This document shows positions 27,472 through 36,041 of a DNA stretch of 64,000 nt, in pieces (within the stretch, counting starts at the first letter, position 1; every line of letters starts with the position of its first letter). Origin of the DNA: Paenibacillus monticola (GTDB taxonomy: Bacteria; Bacillota; Bacilli; Paenibacillales; Paenibacillaceae). The stretch lies in contig NZ_WJXB01000021.1 of assembly GCF_009664975.1 (NCBI RefSeq), positions 1 through 64,000 on the forward strand, given 5' to 3'. Position numbers and translations under genes: made by a program. The notes under the pieces were generated by a model. The model saw only the letters and a list, made by a program, of their open reading frames with translations. It ran no database searches and had not been told where the DNA came from.

Positions 27472-28947
27472 TCAGGTTCCGCAGTACGTCCGGAAAGGAC
27501 GTTCTGATGGCACAGCAGGCGTGGAATATTCGGCTTGCTCCGCAGTGTGCGCATAGGGGTCTGATAGAGCCACCATAAGCTCAGTCATCTTCGTATAATC
27601 ACCTTGTGTCACCGCAGCTTCCAAGGCTTCTTCCACTCTGTGATTGCGGGGAATGACTGCCGGATTACTCTTTCGCATCAGCTGTTGGGAGGCGGCGTCT
27701 GATTCCTGCTGTCTGCTTTTTCTGGTGTTCCACCGTTCTAGCCATTCCGTAAACGCTGTTGTGCCAGATAAGACGGTATCTTCCGGTTTGTCATAGGTCA
27801 AGGCCAGAAAGGTATTGGTGTAGTCCGCACCATGCTTTTGCATCATCCCTAACAAATCTTCGATAAGCGCCTCATCCTCATGCTCTTCATTAAAAAGACC
27901 CAGCTTTGCCCTCATTCCCGAGAAAAAGTGCTGTTCGAAGTATACGGGGAATTGAGCTATGGCTTCCTCCGCCAGCGTAATGGCTTGATTCTCATCGTCA
28001 TGCAGCAGCGGAAGGAGCGCTTCGGCCAATCTGGACAGATCCCATGCAGCAATATTAGGTTGGTTCCCAAAAGCATAACGCCCACCGCTGTCAATGGAGC
28101 TGAATACAGTGCCAGTATCATAGGTATCTATGAAGGCACAAGGGCCATAATCAATGGTTTCGCCGCTAAGAGTTATGTTATCCGTGTTCATGACCCCGTG
28201 GACAAAACCGACAAGTTGCCATTTAGCAATTAATGAGGCTTGCGCCTTGAGTACAGCCTGAAGCAGGGCAAGATAGCGGTGTTGCTCAGCTTTAGCTTCA
28301 GGGTAATGTCTGTGCAGCGTATAATCGGCTAACGCGCGAAGATCTTCGATAGTCCCCCACTTTGCAGCGTATTGAAAGGTGCCCACACGCAGATGACTAG
28401 CCGCTACCCGAGTCAAAATGGCGCCCGGAAGATCGGATTCGCGCGTAACAACCTGTCCGGTATCCACCACCGCCAGACTACGGGTAGTAGGAATGCCAAG
28501 CCCATACATCGCTTCGCTGATGATATATTCACGCAGCATCGGTCCAAGCGCAGCTCGGCCGTCTCCTCCGCGAGAATAGGGAGTTCTGCCGGAGCCTTTG
28601 AGTTGAATATCCAATCGTTCCCCTGCAGGCGTGATCTGTTCCCCAAGGAGGAGTGCCCGCCCATCGCCCAGCATATTGAAAGAACCGAATTGATGTCCTG
28701 CATACGCCTGGGCAAGTGGCGAGGCGCCTTCGGGGATGCTATTCCCTGCGAGTACCGCCAGCCCGTCACTGCTGTGCAAATATTCTAAATTCAAACCTAA
28801 GGATGATGCCAGCGGCTCGTTTACAATCGCCAGTCTTGGCGCTCGTACAGAAACTGGGTTCATTCGGTTAAAAAGCATTTCCGGGAGAGCGGCATAACTG
28901 TTATCGAAGTTCCATCCTGTTTCATATCCTGTTTGTTTCTCTGTCAT
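27472..28947 (-). CDS. selO: Protein adenylyltransferase SelO (YdiU), cysteine form
   Basis: A 491-residue SelO/YdiU pseudokinase-fold enzyme, which transfers AMP from ATP to Ser/Thr/Tyr of proteins and is linked to redox stress. Signatures are SPLAQAYAGHQFGSFNMLGD, LKGSGRTPYSRGGDGRAALG and the metal-binding HGVMNTDN. The start at 28947 follows GGAGAAG and gives the family N-terminus ETGWNFDNSYAALPE; a longer reading to 29559 is open by chance and crosses the neighbouring promoter. The protein ends YCGT, with Cys where eukaryotic SelO has selenocysteine. It is unrelated to the neighbours. Confidence 0.93.
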   Translation of the reverse strand: MTEKQTGYETGWNFDNSYAALPEMLFNRMNPVSVRAPRLAIVNEPLASSLGLNLEYLHSSDGLAVLAGNSIPEGASPLAQAYAGHQFGSFNMLGDGRALLLGEQITPAGERLDIQLKGSGRTPYSRGGDGRAALGPMLREYIISEAMYGLGIPTTRSLAVVDTGQVVTRESDLPGAILTRVAASHLRVGTFQYAAKWGTIEDLRALADYTLHRHYPEAKAEQHRYLALLQAVLKAQASLIAKWQLVGFVHGVMNTDNITLSGETIDYGPCAFIDTYDTGTVFSSIDSGGRYAFGNQPNIAAWDLSRLAEALLPLLHDDENQAITLAEEAIAQFPVYFEQHFFSGMRAKLGLFNEEHEDEALIEDLLGMMQKHGADYTNTFLALTYDKPEDTVLSGTTAFTEWLERWNTRKSRQQESDAASQQLMRKSNPAVIPRNHRVEEALEAAVTQGDYTKMTELMVALSDPYAHTAEQAEYSTPAVPSERPFRTYCGT

Positions 28948-29012
28948 TATAACTTCTTCTCCCTCAGGTATTGGTTTTGGGATTTTCCTTAGCAATGCTC
29001 TATTTAGTATGA

Positions 29013-29040
29013 ATTTTATCACACATCTATTCCCCATCAA
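29013..29040 (-). promoter_or_regulatory. Possible selO promoter
   Basis: On the minus strand TTGATG (29035-29040) is followed after 16 bases by TAAAAT (29013-29018), 65 bases upstream of the selO ATG. A reasonable vegetative promoter by sequence only. Confidence 0.35.
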
Positions 29041-29108
29041 AACCAAGGGACTGCTGTGAATGGCTACTGGGATGACTGGGCGCTGCTGCATACGGCTATC
29101 ATAAAAAA

Positions 29109-29164
29109 TTGACACCCAAAAAGAACGAGTATATACTAAATCCATTAATATGAGTAAAAACTCA
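29109..29164 (+). promoter_or_regulatory. Promoter and two operators of the reductase NRPS gene
   Basis: TTGACA (29109-29114) and TATACT (29132-29137) are separated by exactly 17 bases. CGAGTATATACTAA (29126-29139) overlaps the -10 box. The perfect palindrome TGAGTAAAAACTCA (29151-29164) lies 25 bases downstream. Related boxes occur at the exporter and oxidase promoters, so the TetR protein encoded at 32863 probably represses here. Confidence 0.75.
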
Positions 29165-29200
29165 CAAAAATAAATAAATGAAAATGGAAGGAGAACACAC

Positions 29201-32200
29201 ATGATGAGTACTACAAAACATGAGAGTATATTTGTCCATAATGGAGTTGAAACAGCCACAAGATCAATGCCTGCATTGTCGGCACAGAAGCTGCGCGGGA
29301 TTTGTAAAAATAAGTCCTCCAGGAATGTTTTTTTGACTACGGTAAGCATGGTTGTACTTAAAAAATATGATCTGCTTGCCAACGATTGTGTCTGCCAACC
29401 CGTTACGAATAAAAGCCATGAGCTGTATGATAATGTATTTGAAATAAAAATCCCTGAACATTTGGACATAACATTTGCGGGATTGCTTTTCCACATTAAA
29501 GATTGTTTCCAACAACATACTTTGAAGAAAATGGAAGAATGTGAGCTGACCCCGCTCATCTACTTGGCCGGATACAATGACATAGCGTTGAATAACGTGA
29601 GTTGCTCAAGCCTTAGTGTTTGTTTTGAAGAGAAAGATGACGATTTGCTCATACATATAAACTACGTAACCCAATTATATAGACCCGAATTGATTACCTT
29701 TCTAATTGAGAGCTTTGAGGCTATATTTACAGTCATTTGCGACAATCCGAAAATAATGTTAAATGAACTTGATACGGTCTCGAAAGAGCAGATGACTCTG
29801 TTTAGTATATTTAACCGGACGGAGGCACTCGAAAAAGAACATTCACTGATCGAACAATTTGCTGATATTGTCCAATCCAAACCGCAGGATACAGCACTGA
29901 TTTTTGAAGATGTTAAGTATAGCTATATGGAATTAAATGATGCAGCAGATAACTTTGCCAGTTATTTGAGCGATAGTGGTGTACAGTTTGGAGAAGTAGT
30001 CCCCATTTTACTTCCCAGAAGTGAGAAGTTCATTATTTCCATGTTAGCTATTTTGAAATTGGGTTGTGCATATTTACCCCTTGATCTAGATTTTCCGGAA
30101 GAAAGAATCACATATATTCTTAGAAATTGCAAAGCAAAGCACATTGTTTCTGACTTTGAGTCTGATCACATGCAAGGGATGTCCTTGATTAAATATGCAA
30201 TTGGAACACCAACGTTTGAGGGGGAATCGTTAAGGTCTGTGCCCGTTGAGAATTTAGCATATGTGATTTATACATCGGGTTCGACAGGTAAGCCCAAAGG
30301 AGTCTGTATTTCCAATAAGGCTGTCAGCAACTTTATTCATGCTGTAGTTTCGGAGATACACCTTAAGGAGAACATGAATATTTTGTCCCTAACTACCGTT
30401 TCTTTCGATATTTTCGTGTTGGAGAGTCTTCTGCCCTTGTTATCGGGGATGACTTTGGTTTTGGCAGCGAGTGAGGATGGAAGAGACCTTAACAGGATTT
30501 GCAGCTTGATAGATAAGTATGATGTGAATTTGATACAAACCACACCTACCAGAATGAAGTCCCTGATCAATGATACCTATTTTACCGATGTAATCCATAA
30601 AGTAGACTATATTTTAATTGGTGGAGAGCCTGTAAGCGCTCAATTAATAAATGATGTCCTGCACTATACAGATGCACAGATATTTAATATGTATGGGCCA
30701 ACAGAAACTACAGTCTGGTCGACCATGCAGAGGATGGATAACCGGAAAAAGGTCAATATTGGGAAACCGATTGCGAACACAAAGGTGATGATACTCGATT
30801 CCTACAACAAGGTGATGCCCATTGGTGCAAAGGGTGAAATTTGTATCAGTGGTTCAGGACTTTTTAGCGGATATCTTTATAATGAAGCTTTAACGAAATC
30901 AAAGATCGTACATCTGAAGAATGAGCATTTTGAGGATGATTTCTATAGAACTGGTGATATGGGGCGGTGGGGGATAGACGGAGAGATCGAATGTTTTGGG
31001 AGATTGGATAATCAAGTGAAAGTTCGTGGCTATCGGATTGAACTTGAGGAGATCGAAGAAGCTTTGCGTACATATGAAGAGATAAAAGATGCAGTAGTAA
31101 CAACTTCAGAGAACACTGGCGGAGAAAGTTATCTGGAAGCCTATCTTGTAGGCAGTACGCAGCTAAGGACGGATGAACTGATTGAATATGTATCGCGTAT
31201 TCTTCCGAAATATATGATTCCCAGTAGATTTTATAGAATAGAGTCGGTTCCCTTAACGCCCAATCTGAAAATTGACAGGAAAGCATTAAAAGGAGATATT
31301 CAAAAACAATTATTATACTCATATCAGAGAGAGGAACCTAAAAACGAGATAGAGTCTTTGTTATTGGATGCCTGGAAAGAAGAGTTAGGTACTGAACATA
31401 TTGGCCTTGAAGATAACTTCTTTGCCATTGGAGGAACATCACTAAAGGCTATTCAGCTCACAAGTAATCTTTTTTCAAATTTTGAGATTAGCGGAAACCT
31501 GCTTTTTGAATATCCTACGATACGTCAATTGGCAGCGCAGGTTAAATATAAGAAAGAGAACATAACGGATTATTTATTCACTCAAAAAGAGTATGCTCAT
31601 CAATTGTTAAAAAGTCGAACTTCGAAACAACCTTTATATTCGATGCAGATGCAGGAGTACAATGAAAAAATATCGGCTTTTCAGCAGACGAGCAATCTAA
31701 ATGTAAGGAATCTGTATAAAAATATTCTCTTAACAGGCTCAACTGGCTATTTTGGGCTGCATCTATTGAATCGCTTATTGAAAGAAGACGCTCAGGAAAT
31801 CTTTTTACTAATCAGGTCACAGGACGGGATTGACAATAGTGAGCGCTTAGATCAGAAATATGCTTACTACTTTAAAGATGAGCCTCCTGTTAGCAGCTAT
31901 GCTAATATTCATATCATTTCAGGGGATATAACCCAGGATAACTTGGGGATGGACGAACAAACTTATAGTCAGTTCGCACAATCAATCGATTGTGTGATTC
32001 ATGCAGCCGCATTGGTCAGTCATTATGGGTCATATAATAATTTTTTTATGAATAATGTCCAAGGGACCTCTAATACGATCAAGTTCGCCCAGCAAGATAA
32101 GCAAAAATTTATTTGTTATATTTCTACCCAAGGAATGGGTACAAAACTTAGATCCCCTCTCAAAAGAGGGATTTTCACAGAATTTGATGTCATAAGCGAG

Positions 32201-32770
32201 GTAGAAGCCGATAATTACTATCTGCAGACAAAAGCGGAGGCGGAGAACCTGGTCAGAGAAGCTGGCGGTCCTTATATGATCTTCAGATTGGGCACTCTAT
32301 TCTCTAACTCTGGAACAAAAGTAATTCCTCATAACTCTAAAAACTTAGCGGCATATAGGTTGTTGAATGCATTTAAAAGCTTGGGAATAATACCTGATTT
32401 ACCTGTTCCCTTACAGGACTTTTCTTTTGTCAATAATGTTGTTGAGGCCTTTCTGCAGTTGTACAATGTGACGGACTTAAATAATCAGACCTTTCATCTA
32501 AGTTCTAATGTACCGGTTTTGATATCGGAGCTGAGTGAGATTATGAGAGATCAACAAACAGAGATGGAGATGTTCGGAAGTCAAGATTTTTTTGGTGAAA
32601 TCCAACAAAGATATTTAAATAAAGAGAAGATATCCTACATTACAGACTTACTTGCCTTCTTTCACATTAGTAAATTTTTTACTGACCGTGAAAGTCTGTT
32701 TACCAGTACTATATTACACAACCTGGGTTTCGAATGGGAAAGATTAGATAAGAATAATTTTCTGATCTAG
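29201..32770 (+). CDS. NRPS: half-C, A, PCP, terminal reductase
   Basis: A 1189-residue synthetase. Residues 1-~205 resemble only the C-terminal half of a condensation domain, without HHxxxDG. An A domain follows (~215-710): YVIYTSGSTGKPKG from residue 354, FDIFVLES for the start of the specificity pocket, YGPTETT, and the A10 lysine in NLKIDRKAL. The PCP carries GGTS with Ser747. From ~838 a thioester reductase domain has the nucleotide motif GSTGYFG and YxxxK at Tyr1007/Lys1011. The enzyme should load one amino acid and release the chain as an aldehyde or alcohol using NAD(P)H. It is the last step of the inferred assembly line although its gene is first. Strong Shine-Dalgarno AAGGAGA. Confidence 0.92.
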   Translation: MMSTTKHESIFVHNGVETATRSMPALSAQKLRGICKNKSSRNVFLTTVSMVVLKKYDLLANDCVCQPVTNKSHELYDNVFEIKIPEHLDITFAGLLFHIKDCFQQHTLKKMEECELTPLIYLAGYNDIALNNVSCSSLSVCFEEKDDDLLIHINYVTQLYRPELITFLIESFEAIFTVICDNPKIMLNELDTVSKEQMTLFSIFNRTEALEKEHSLIEQFADIVQSKPQDTALIFEDVKYSYMELNDAADNFASYLSDSGVQFGEVVPILLPRSEKFIISMLAILKLGCAYLPLDLDFPEERITYILRNCKAKHIVSDFESDHMQGMSLIKYAIGTPTFEGESLRSVPVENLAYVIYTSGSTGKPKGVCISNKAVSNFIHAVVSEIHLKENMNILSLTTVSFDIFVLESLLPLLSGMTLVLAASEDGRDLNRICSLIDKYDVNLIQTTPTRMKSLINDTYFTDVIHKVDYILIGGEPVSAQLINDVLHYTDAQIFNMYGPTETTVWSTMQRMDNRKKVNIGKPIANTKVMILDSYNKVMPIGAKGEICISGSGLFSGYLYNEALTKSKIVHLKNEHFEDDFYRTGDMGRWGIDGEIECFGRLDNQVKVRGYRIELEEIEEALRTYEEIKDAVVTTSENTGGESYLEAYLVGSTQLRTDELIEYVSRILPKYMIPSRFYRIESVPLTPNLKIDRKALKGDIQKQLLYSYQREEPKNEIESLLLDAWKEELGTEHIGLEDNFFAIGGTSLKAIQLTSNLFSNFEISGNLLFEYPTIRQLAAQVKYKKENITDYLFTQKEYAHQLLKSRTSKQPLYSMQMQEYNEKISAFQQTSNLNVRNLYKNILLTGSTGYFGLHLLNRLLKEDAQEIFLLIRSQDGIDNSERLDQKYAYYFKDEPPVSSYANIHIISGDITQDNLGMDEQTYSQFAQSIDCVIHAAALVSHYGSYNNFFMNNVQGTSNTIKFAQQDKQKFICYISTQGMGTKLRSPLKRGIFTEFDVISEVEADNYYLQTKAEAENLVREAGGPYMIFRLGTLFSNSGTKVIPHNSKNLAAYRLLNAFKSLGIIPDLPVPLQDFSFVNNVVEAFLQLYNVTDLNNQTFHLSSNVPVLISELSEIMRDQQTEMEMFGSQDFFGEIQQRYLNKEKISYITDLLAFFHISKFFTDRESLFTSTILHNLGFEWERLDKNNFLI

Positions 32771-32800
32771 TCTAATCCAGGATGTATTTTGAACATACAA

Positions 32801-32848
32801 AAAAGCTGTGAAACAAATGCGTTGTGGCGCATGTTTCACAGCTTTTTG
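32801..32848. terminator. Bidirectional terminator between NRPS and tetR genes
   Basis: AAAAGCTGTGAAAC-nn-ATGCG pairs with CGCAT-GTTTCACAGCTTTT around a 6-base loop, with A and T runs outside on both sides. The genes converge here, so it serves both. Confidence 0.88.
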
Positions 32849-32862
32849 TTGCGTGTTTTGCC

Positions 32863-33489
32863 TTAGTCATTAACAATCAACATCTTATACAGACAATCCA
32901 CGCCGACCTGAAGAATACGTTCTTTTTCAATCGGGTGATTCTTGAATACGATTCTGTCGACAAGAGCGGTTATGTAGTCATAAAAAATAAGGGAGACCGC
33001 TTTTATATCATTTGAAACTAAATCCTCACTGTGGATTAGAAAAGCTTCATAGGTCATTAAGCTAATCCTATCCTGATCTTCATCGAGTATCCGGGCTACT
33101 TCTGGCTTAGTATAGTAAAGGGAATTGAGCTCTTTAGCAAATTCCTTCTCAGGTTCATGGAGTTCAATCAAGTATTCAACAAAGGACCGCAACCATTTCT
33201 TTTTGTCTCTTGAATACAATTCCTCATTAATTTCTGATCTGACGGTTTTGAAAACATTCCTGAAATGGGCGTTATACTGTTTGACCAATTCCATCAGAAT
33301 AGCATCTTTGTCAACAAAATAAGAATAAAGACTTCCAATAGATATCCCTGCAGTTTTTGCTATTTCATTAGTGGTTACGTTGTAAAATCCTTTATTACAA
33401 AATAACTCCTTTGAGGTCTCCAGAATCTCCTGCTTCTTAATGACTCCTCTTTGTTGCTTGGGTTGCCGCAGTGTTTTTTCTTCCTTCAT
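32863..33489 (-). CDS. TetR-family repressor of the biosynthetic cluster
   Basis: A 208-residue TetR-family regulator. The helix-turn-helix lies at ~38-62 (TTNEIAKTAGISIGSLYSYF), preceded by the usual first helix KKQEILETSKELFCNKGFYN. The C-terminal ligand-binding part is variable. The gene is divergent from the DHA2 exporter, with an operator-like box between the two promoters. TetR proteins in this arrangement usually repress the pump and themselves until the pathway product or a precursor binds. Cluster-wide control is inferred from related boxes at three promoters. Confidence 0.92.
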   Translation of the reverse strand: MKEEKTLRQPKQQRGVIKKQEILETSKELFCNKGFYNVTTNEIAKTAGISIGSLYSYFVDKDAILMELVKQYNAHFRNVFKTVRSEINEELYSRDKKKWLRSFVEYLIELHEPEKEFAKELNSLYYTKPEVARILDEDQDRISLMTYEAFLIHSEDLVSNDIKAVSLIFYDYITALVDRIVFKNHPIEKERILQVGVDCLYKMLIVND

Positions 33490-33519
33490 TTATTCACTTC
33501 CCACCTTCTTGATTAAAAC

Positions 33520-33548
33520 ATTTTATAACTAACAGAAGGCTAAGTCAA
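33520..33548 (-). promoter_or_regulatory. tetR promoter
   Basis: On the minus strand TTGACT (33543-33548), 17 bases, then TAAAAT (33520-33525), 30 bases upstream of the start codon. The box at 33556-33569 lies just upstream of its -35. Confidence 0.6.
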
Positions 33549-33555
33549 CGAAAAA

Positions 33556-33631
33556 TAAGCTTTTGCTCATTTTTGTTGACTGTTCCAAAAAATGAGTATA
33601 AACTCAATAATGAAATATGAGTTTTAGCTCA
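33556..33631 (+). promoter_or_regulatory. Exporter promoter with three TetR-type operators
   Basis: TTGACT (33576-33581) and TAAACT (33599-33604), spaced 17, drive the exporter. Operator-like boxes are TAAGCTTTTGCTCA (33556-33569, upstream of -35), the perfect palindrome TGAGTATAAACTCA (33593-33606, over the -10) and TGAGTTTTAGCTCA (33618-33631, downstream). Start-to-start spacings are 37 and 25 bases, matching the other two promoters. Confidence 0.75.
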
Positions 33632-33688
33632 CTAAATATAATTCCTATGGCGCTAGACAAAATACCATTCAGATTGAAGGTTGCTGCA

Positions 33689-35899
33689 ATGAAAAATGAC
33701 AAAGTAAGAAAGAGATTAGGTTTACTTGCGCTCTCATTAGTAATGTTTATGGTGACACTTGATTCAACGATAACGAATATCGCCTTGCCAACGATAACGG
33801 ATTATTATGGGGCGAATTTAACGGACAGCAACTGGATCAGTACGGTATATGTATTGGTAATGTCCGTATTTATCATTCCTGCTTCGAAATTGGCGGACCA
33901 GTTCGGTCGTAAAAAAGTAATGCTGGTAGGCCTCTCCTTATTTGGTGTTGGTTCAGTTCTATGTGCACTCTCCGGCAACCTGCTCTTATTAATCGCGATG
34001 CGGGTAATTCAGGGGCTGGGCGGAGCAATTGTGACTCCTGTGATGATTCCACTGTCGGTGGAGAATTTCGGTAAAGAGAAGGCGGGGCGCGCTGTCGGGG
34101 TCATAGGTGCTGTAACAGCAGTAGCAGCGGCGGCAGGACCACCAATTGGTGGACTTCTGATCAGATATTTCAACTGGCAGTCCATTTTTTATGTGAATGT
34201 GCCAGTTGTAATCATTACTTTCGTATTGATAGGGATTTGCTTTATTGAATCCTTTGATCTGACAATCTCCAAAAAAATAGATTGGCTTGGGATGTTGTTC
34301 TTATCCCTGGGGTTATTTCAACTTACTTTTGTTCTGGTGAAGGGCTACGATCTGGGCTGGATGTCAACTAATATTCTGTTGTTGATTGCGGGTGCAATCA
34401 TTTCTTTAACTGTATTCTTTATTGTTGAGCTTAAGGTGCCGGAACCTTTAATGGAGTTTTCATTATTCAAAGAAATTACATTTTCCTCTTCAGCCATTGT
34501 ATATTTTATTTGCGGTTTTGCAGTAGTCTGCTCCTCTTTAATTTTTAACTTTTTTTTACAAAATGTGCGTGAATATACTGCTTTGAACGCTGCGTATATC
34601 ATAATGTTTATGTCATTTACCGTCATGATTTCCATGCCATTAGGCAGCAAATTAGCTGAGAAAACAGGATTCAGGCCCATCATATTTACAGGGATATTAT
34701 TGATGTGTGCCAGTTTGTTCATGCTGACCCGATTAAATATGGATACAACTCGGGTGCTCATGATCGGTGAGATGATGATCCTTGGCTTTGGCTTTGGATT
34801 CTCTTGCTTATCCATTGTTTCTGCTGTTCAGTATATTCCGCAAACCAAATCCGGGATTGGATCAGGTATTGTCAATGCGGGCAGACAACTGGGGACTTGC
34901 CTTGGGATCGCACTTCTTGTAGGTCTGACAACACATCATGCAGATGTGGCTAAAACCTCTATTGAGAGAAAAGCTATAAATGAGGTGAGTAGTTCTAGTG
35001 TGACTGCCTCGCTTAAAACGGTTTTAATTAACGATATTCAGAAAAATGGTCAAAGCACGAGCGGGAAGGGTAAGGATGTGCACAAAATCATCGAGAAAGA
35101 TATTGAACAAGCGATGCTGAGCGTGGAGGATTACCCGGAACCGGCAAACAATGAGCTTCTTCAAAAGCTGTTTGAGGGTTCGGAAAAAATGACCCTCCAG
35201 TTTGAAAAGGGGAATAACGTTACCGGGAGCACCATATATGATGGGATCAACGGGATTAATCAGGGAAGTCAAAGTCTTGCCTCAGGTATTAAAGGTTATG
35301 TGAACCTGGTTAATGAAAGTCTTTTTCAAATAATCAAAAGCAATCCATACGCACCAGAACTGCTGGCAGGATATAAAAAGGAAATGGAGAATACGCAACA
35401 CACTTATAAAACAGCCACTCAGCAACAAAAGAATCAAATGGAAGCCAAAATTGAATTTCTTACCTATTTGATTAATATCTATTCAATCGGAACAGATCCT
35501 GCTATAGCAACTGGAGAGCAATTTCAGAATGCGGTAGCGACGAAAAGCAATCCTTCTTCGAACAATGTTACCGCAGCAAGCACTCAACTCATTGAAGGAG
35601 CGGACCAACTAGCTGCTTCAGCTGAAAAGATTGATGCACAATTTGCAGACAACGGTGATTTTAAGACCGGAGCAATGAATCTGAAGAAAGGCATTGGCCA
35701 AGCGGGACAACTAAGTGAAATTAATGAAGTTGTCACACGAATTGAGAACATACAAAATAATGAAGTCGTAGCGGCATTTACGAAAACATTTTTGGTGGCG
35801 GCATTAATTATTCTGCTTTCTGCTTTTGCTGGTTTATTCACTGATCGTAAAAAGGTAAATGAGGTTGTCTCCACGCAAAGCGATCATCCGGGGTATTAA
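33689..35899 (+). CDS. DHA2-type MFS exporter with large extracytoplasmic insertion
   Basis: About 736 residues from ATG 33689, which has GAAGG 8 bases upstream; the in-frame ATG at 33617 sits on an operator with no ribosome site. The first ~420 residues are a 14-TM drug:H+ antiporter: LDSTITNIALPTI, motif A KLADQFGRKKV and motif C AAAAGPPIGG. Before the last TM helix (VVAAFTKTFLVAALIILLSA) lies an unusual ~270-residue soluble segment, helical and rich in Gln, Asn and Ala, with LIEGADQLAASAEKI-type repeats that recall the coiled linkers of YhgE/Pip proteins. Ordinary DHA2 pumps are ~480-550 residues. Likely role: export of, or resistance to, the cluster product. Confidence 0.88.
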   Translation: MKNDKVRKRLGLLALSLVMFMVTLDSTITNIALPTITDYYGANLTDSNWISTVYVLVMSVFIIPASKLADQFGRKKVMLVGLSLFGVGSVLCALSGNLLLLIAMRVIQGLGGAIVTPVMIPLSVENFGKEKAGRAVGVIGAVTAVAAAAGPPIGGLLIRYFNWQSIFYVNVPVVIITFVLIGICFIESFDLTISKKIDWLGMLFLSLGLFQLTFVLVKGYDLGWMSTNILLLIAGAIISLTVFFIVELKVPEPLMEFSLFKEITFSSSAIVYFICGFAVVCSSLIFNFFLQNVREYTALNAAYIIMFMSFTVMISMPLGSKLAEKTGFRPIIFTGILLMCASLFMLTRLNMDTTRVLMIGEMMILGFGFGFSCLSIVSAVQYIPQTKSGIGSGIVNAGRQLGTCLGIALLVGLTTHHADVAKTSIERKAINEVSSSSVTASLKTVLINDIQKNGQSTSGKGKDVHKIIEKDIEQAMLSVEDYPEPANNELLQKLFEGSEKMTLQFEKGNNVTGSTIYDGINGINQGSQSLASGIKGYVNLVNESLFQIIKSNPYAPELLAGYKKEMENTQHTYKTATQQQKNQMEAKIEFLTYLINIYSIGTDPAIATGEQFQNAVATKSNPSSNNVTAASTQLIEGADQLAASAEKIDAQFADNGDFKTGAMNLKKGIGQAGQLSEINEVVTRIENIQNNEVVAAFTKTFLVAALIILLSAFAGLFTDRKKVNEVVSTQSDHPGY

Positions 35900-35929
35900 T
35901 AGGGGATGAAATGAAATTGGATTTAAGTG

Positions 35930-35980
35930 TAAGTTATTGCTCACTTTTATTGACAACCAAATTAAATGAGCTTATACTCG
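35930..35980 (+). promoter_or_regulatory. Promoter and operators of the oxidase/NRPS/PKS operon
   Basis: TTGACA (35950-35955), 17 bases, TATACT (35973-35978). TAAGTTATTGCTCA (35930-35943) lies upstream of -35 and TGAGCTTATACTCG (35967-35980) covers the -10. Their 37-base spacing equals that at the exporter promoter. Confidence 0.75.
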
Positions 35981-36041
35981 ATTTATAATAAATTATATAA
36001 AAATTAACATTTAATGATTTTTATACGGGAGATGAAAATTT

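Noticed and set aside
28948..29559. N-terminal extension of SelO (695-codon reading)
   Set aside because: The extra ~200 codons carry no SelO likeness and run antisense through the NRPS promoter and start; a good ribosome site and the family N-terminus begin at 28947.
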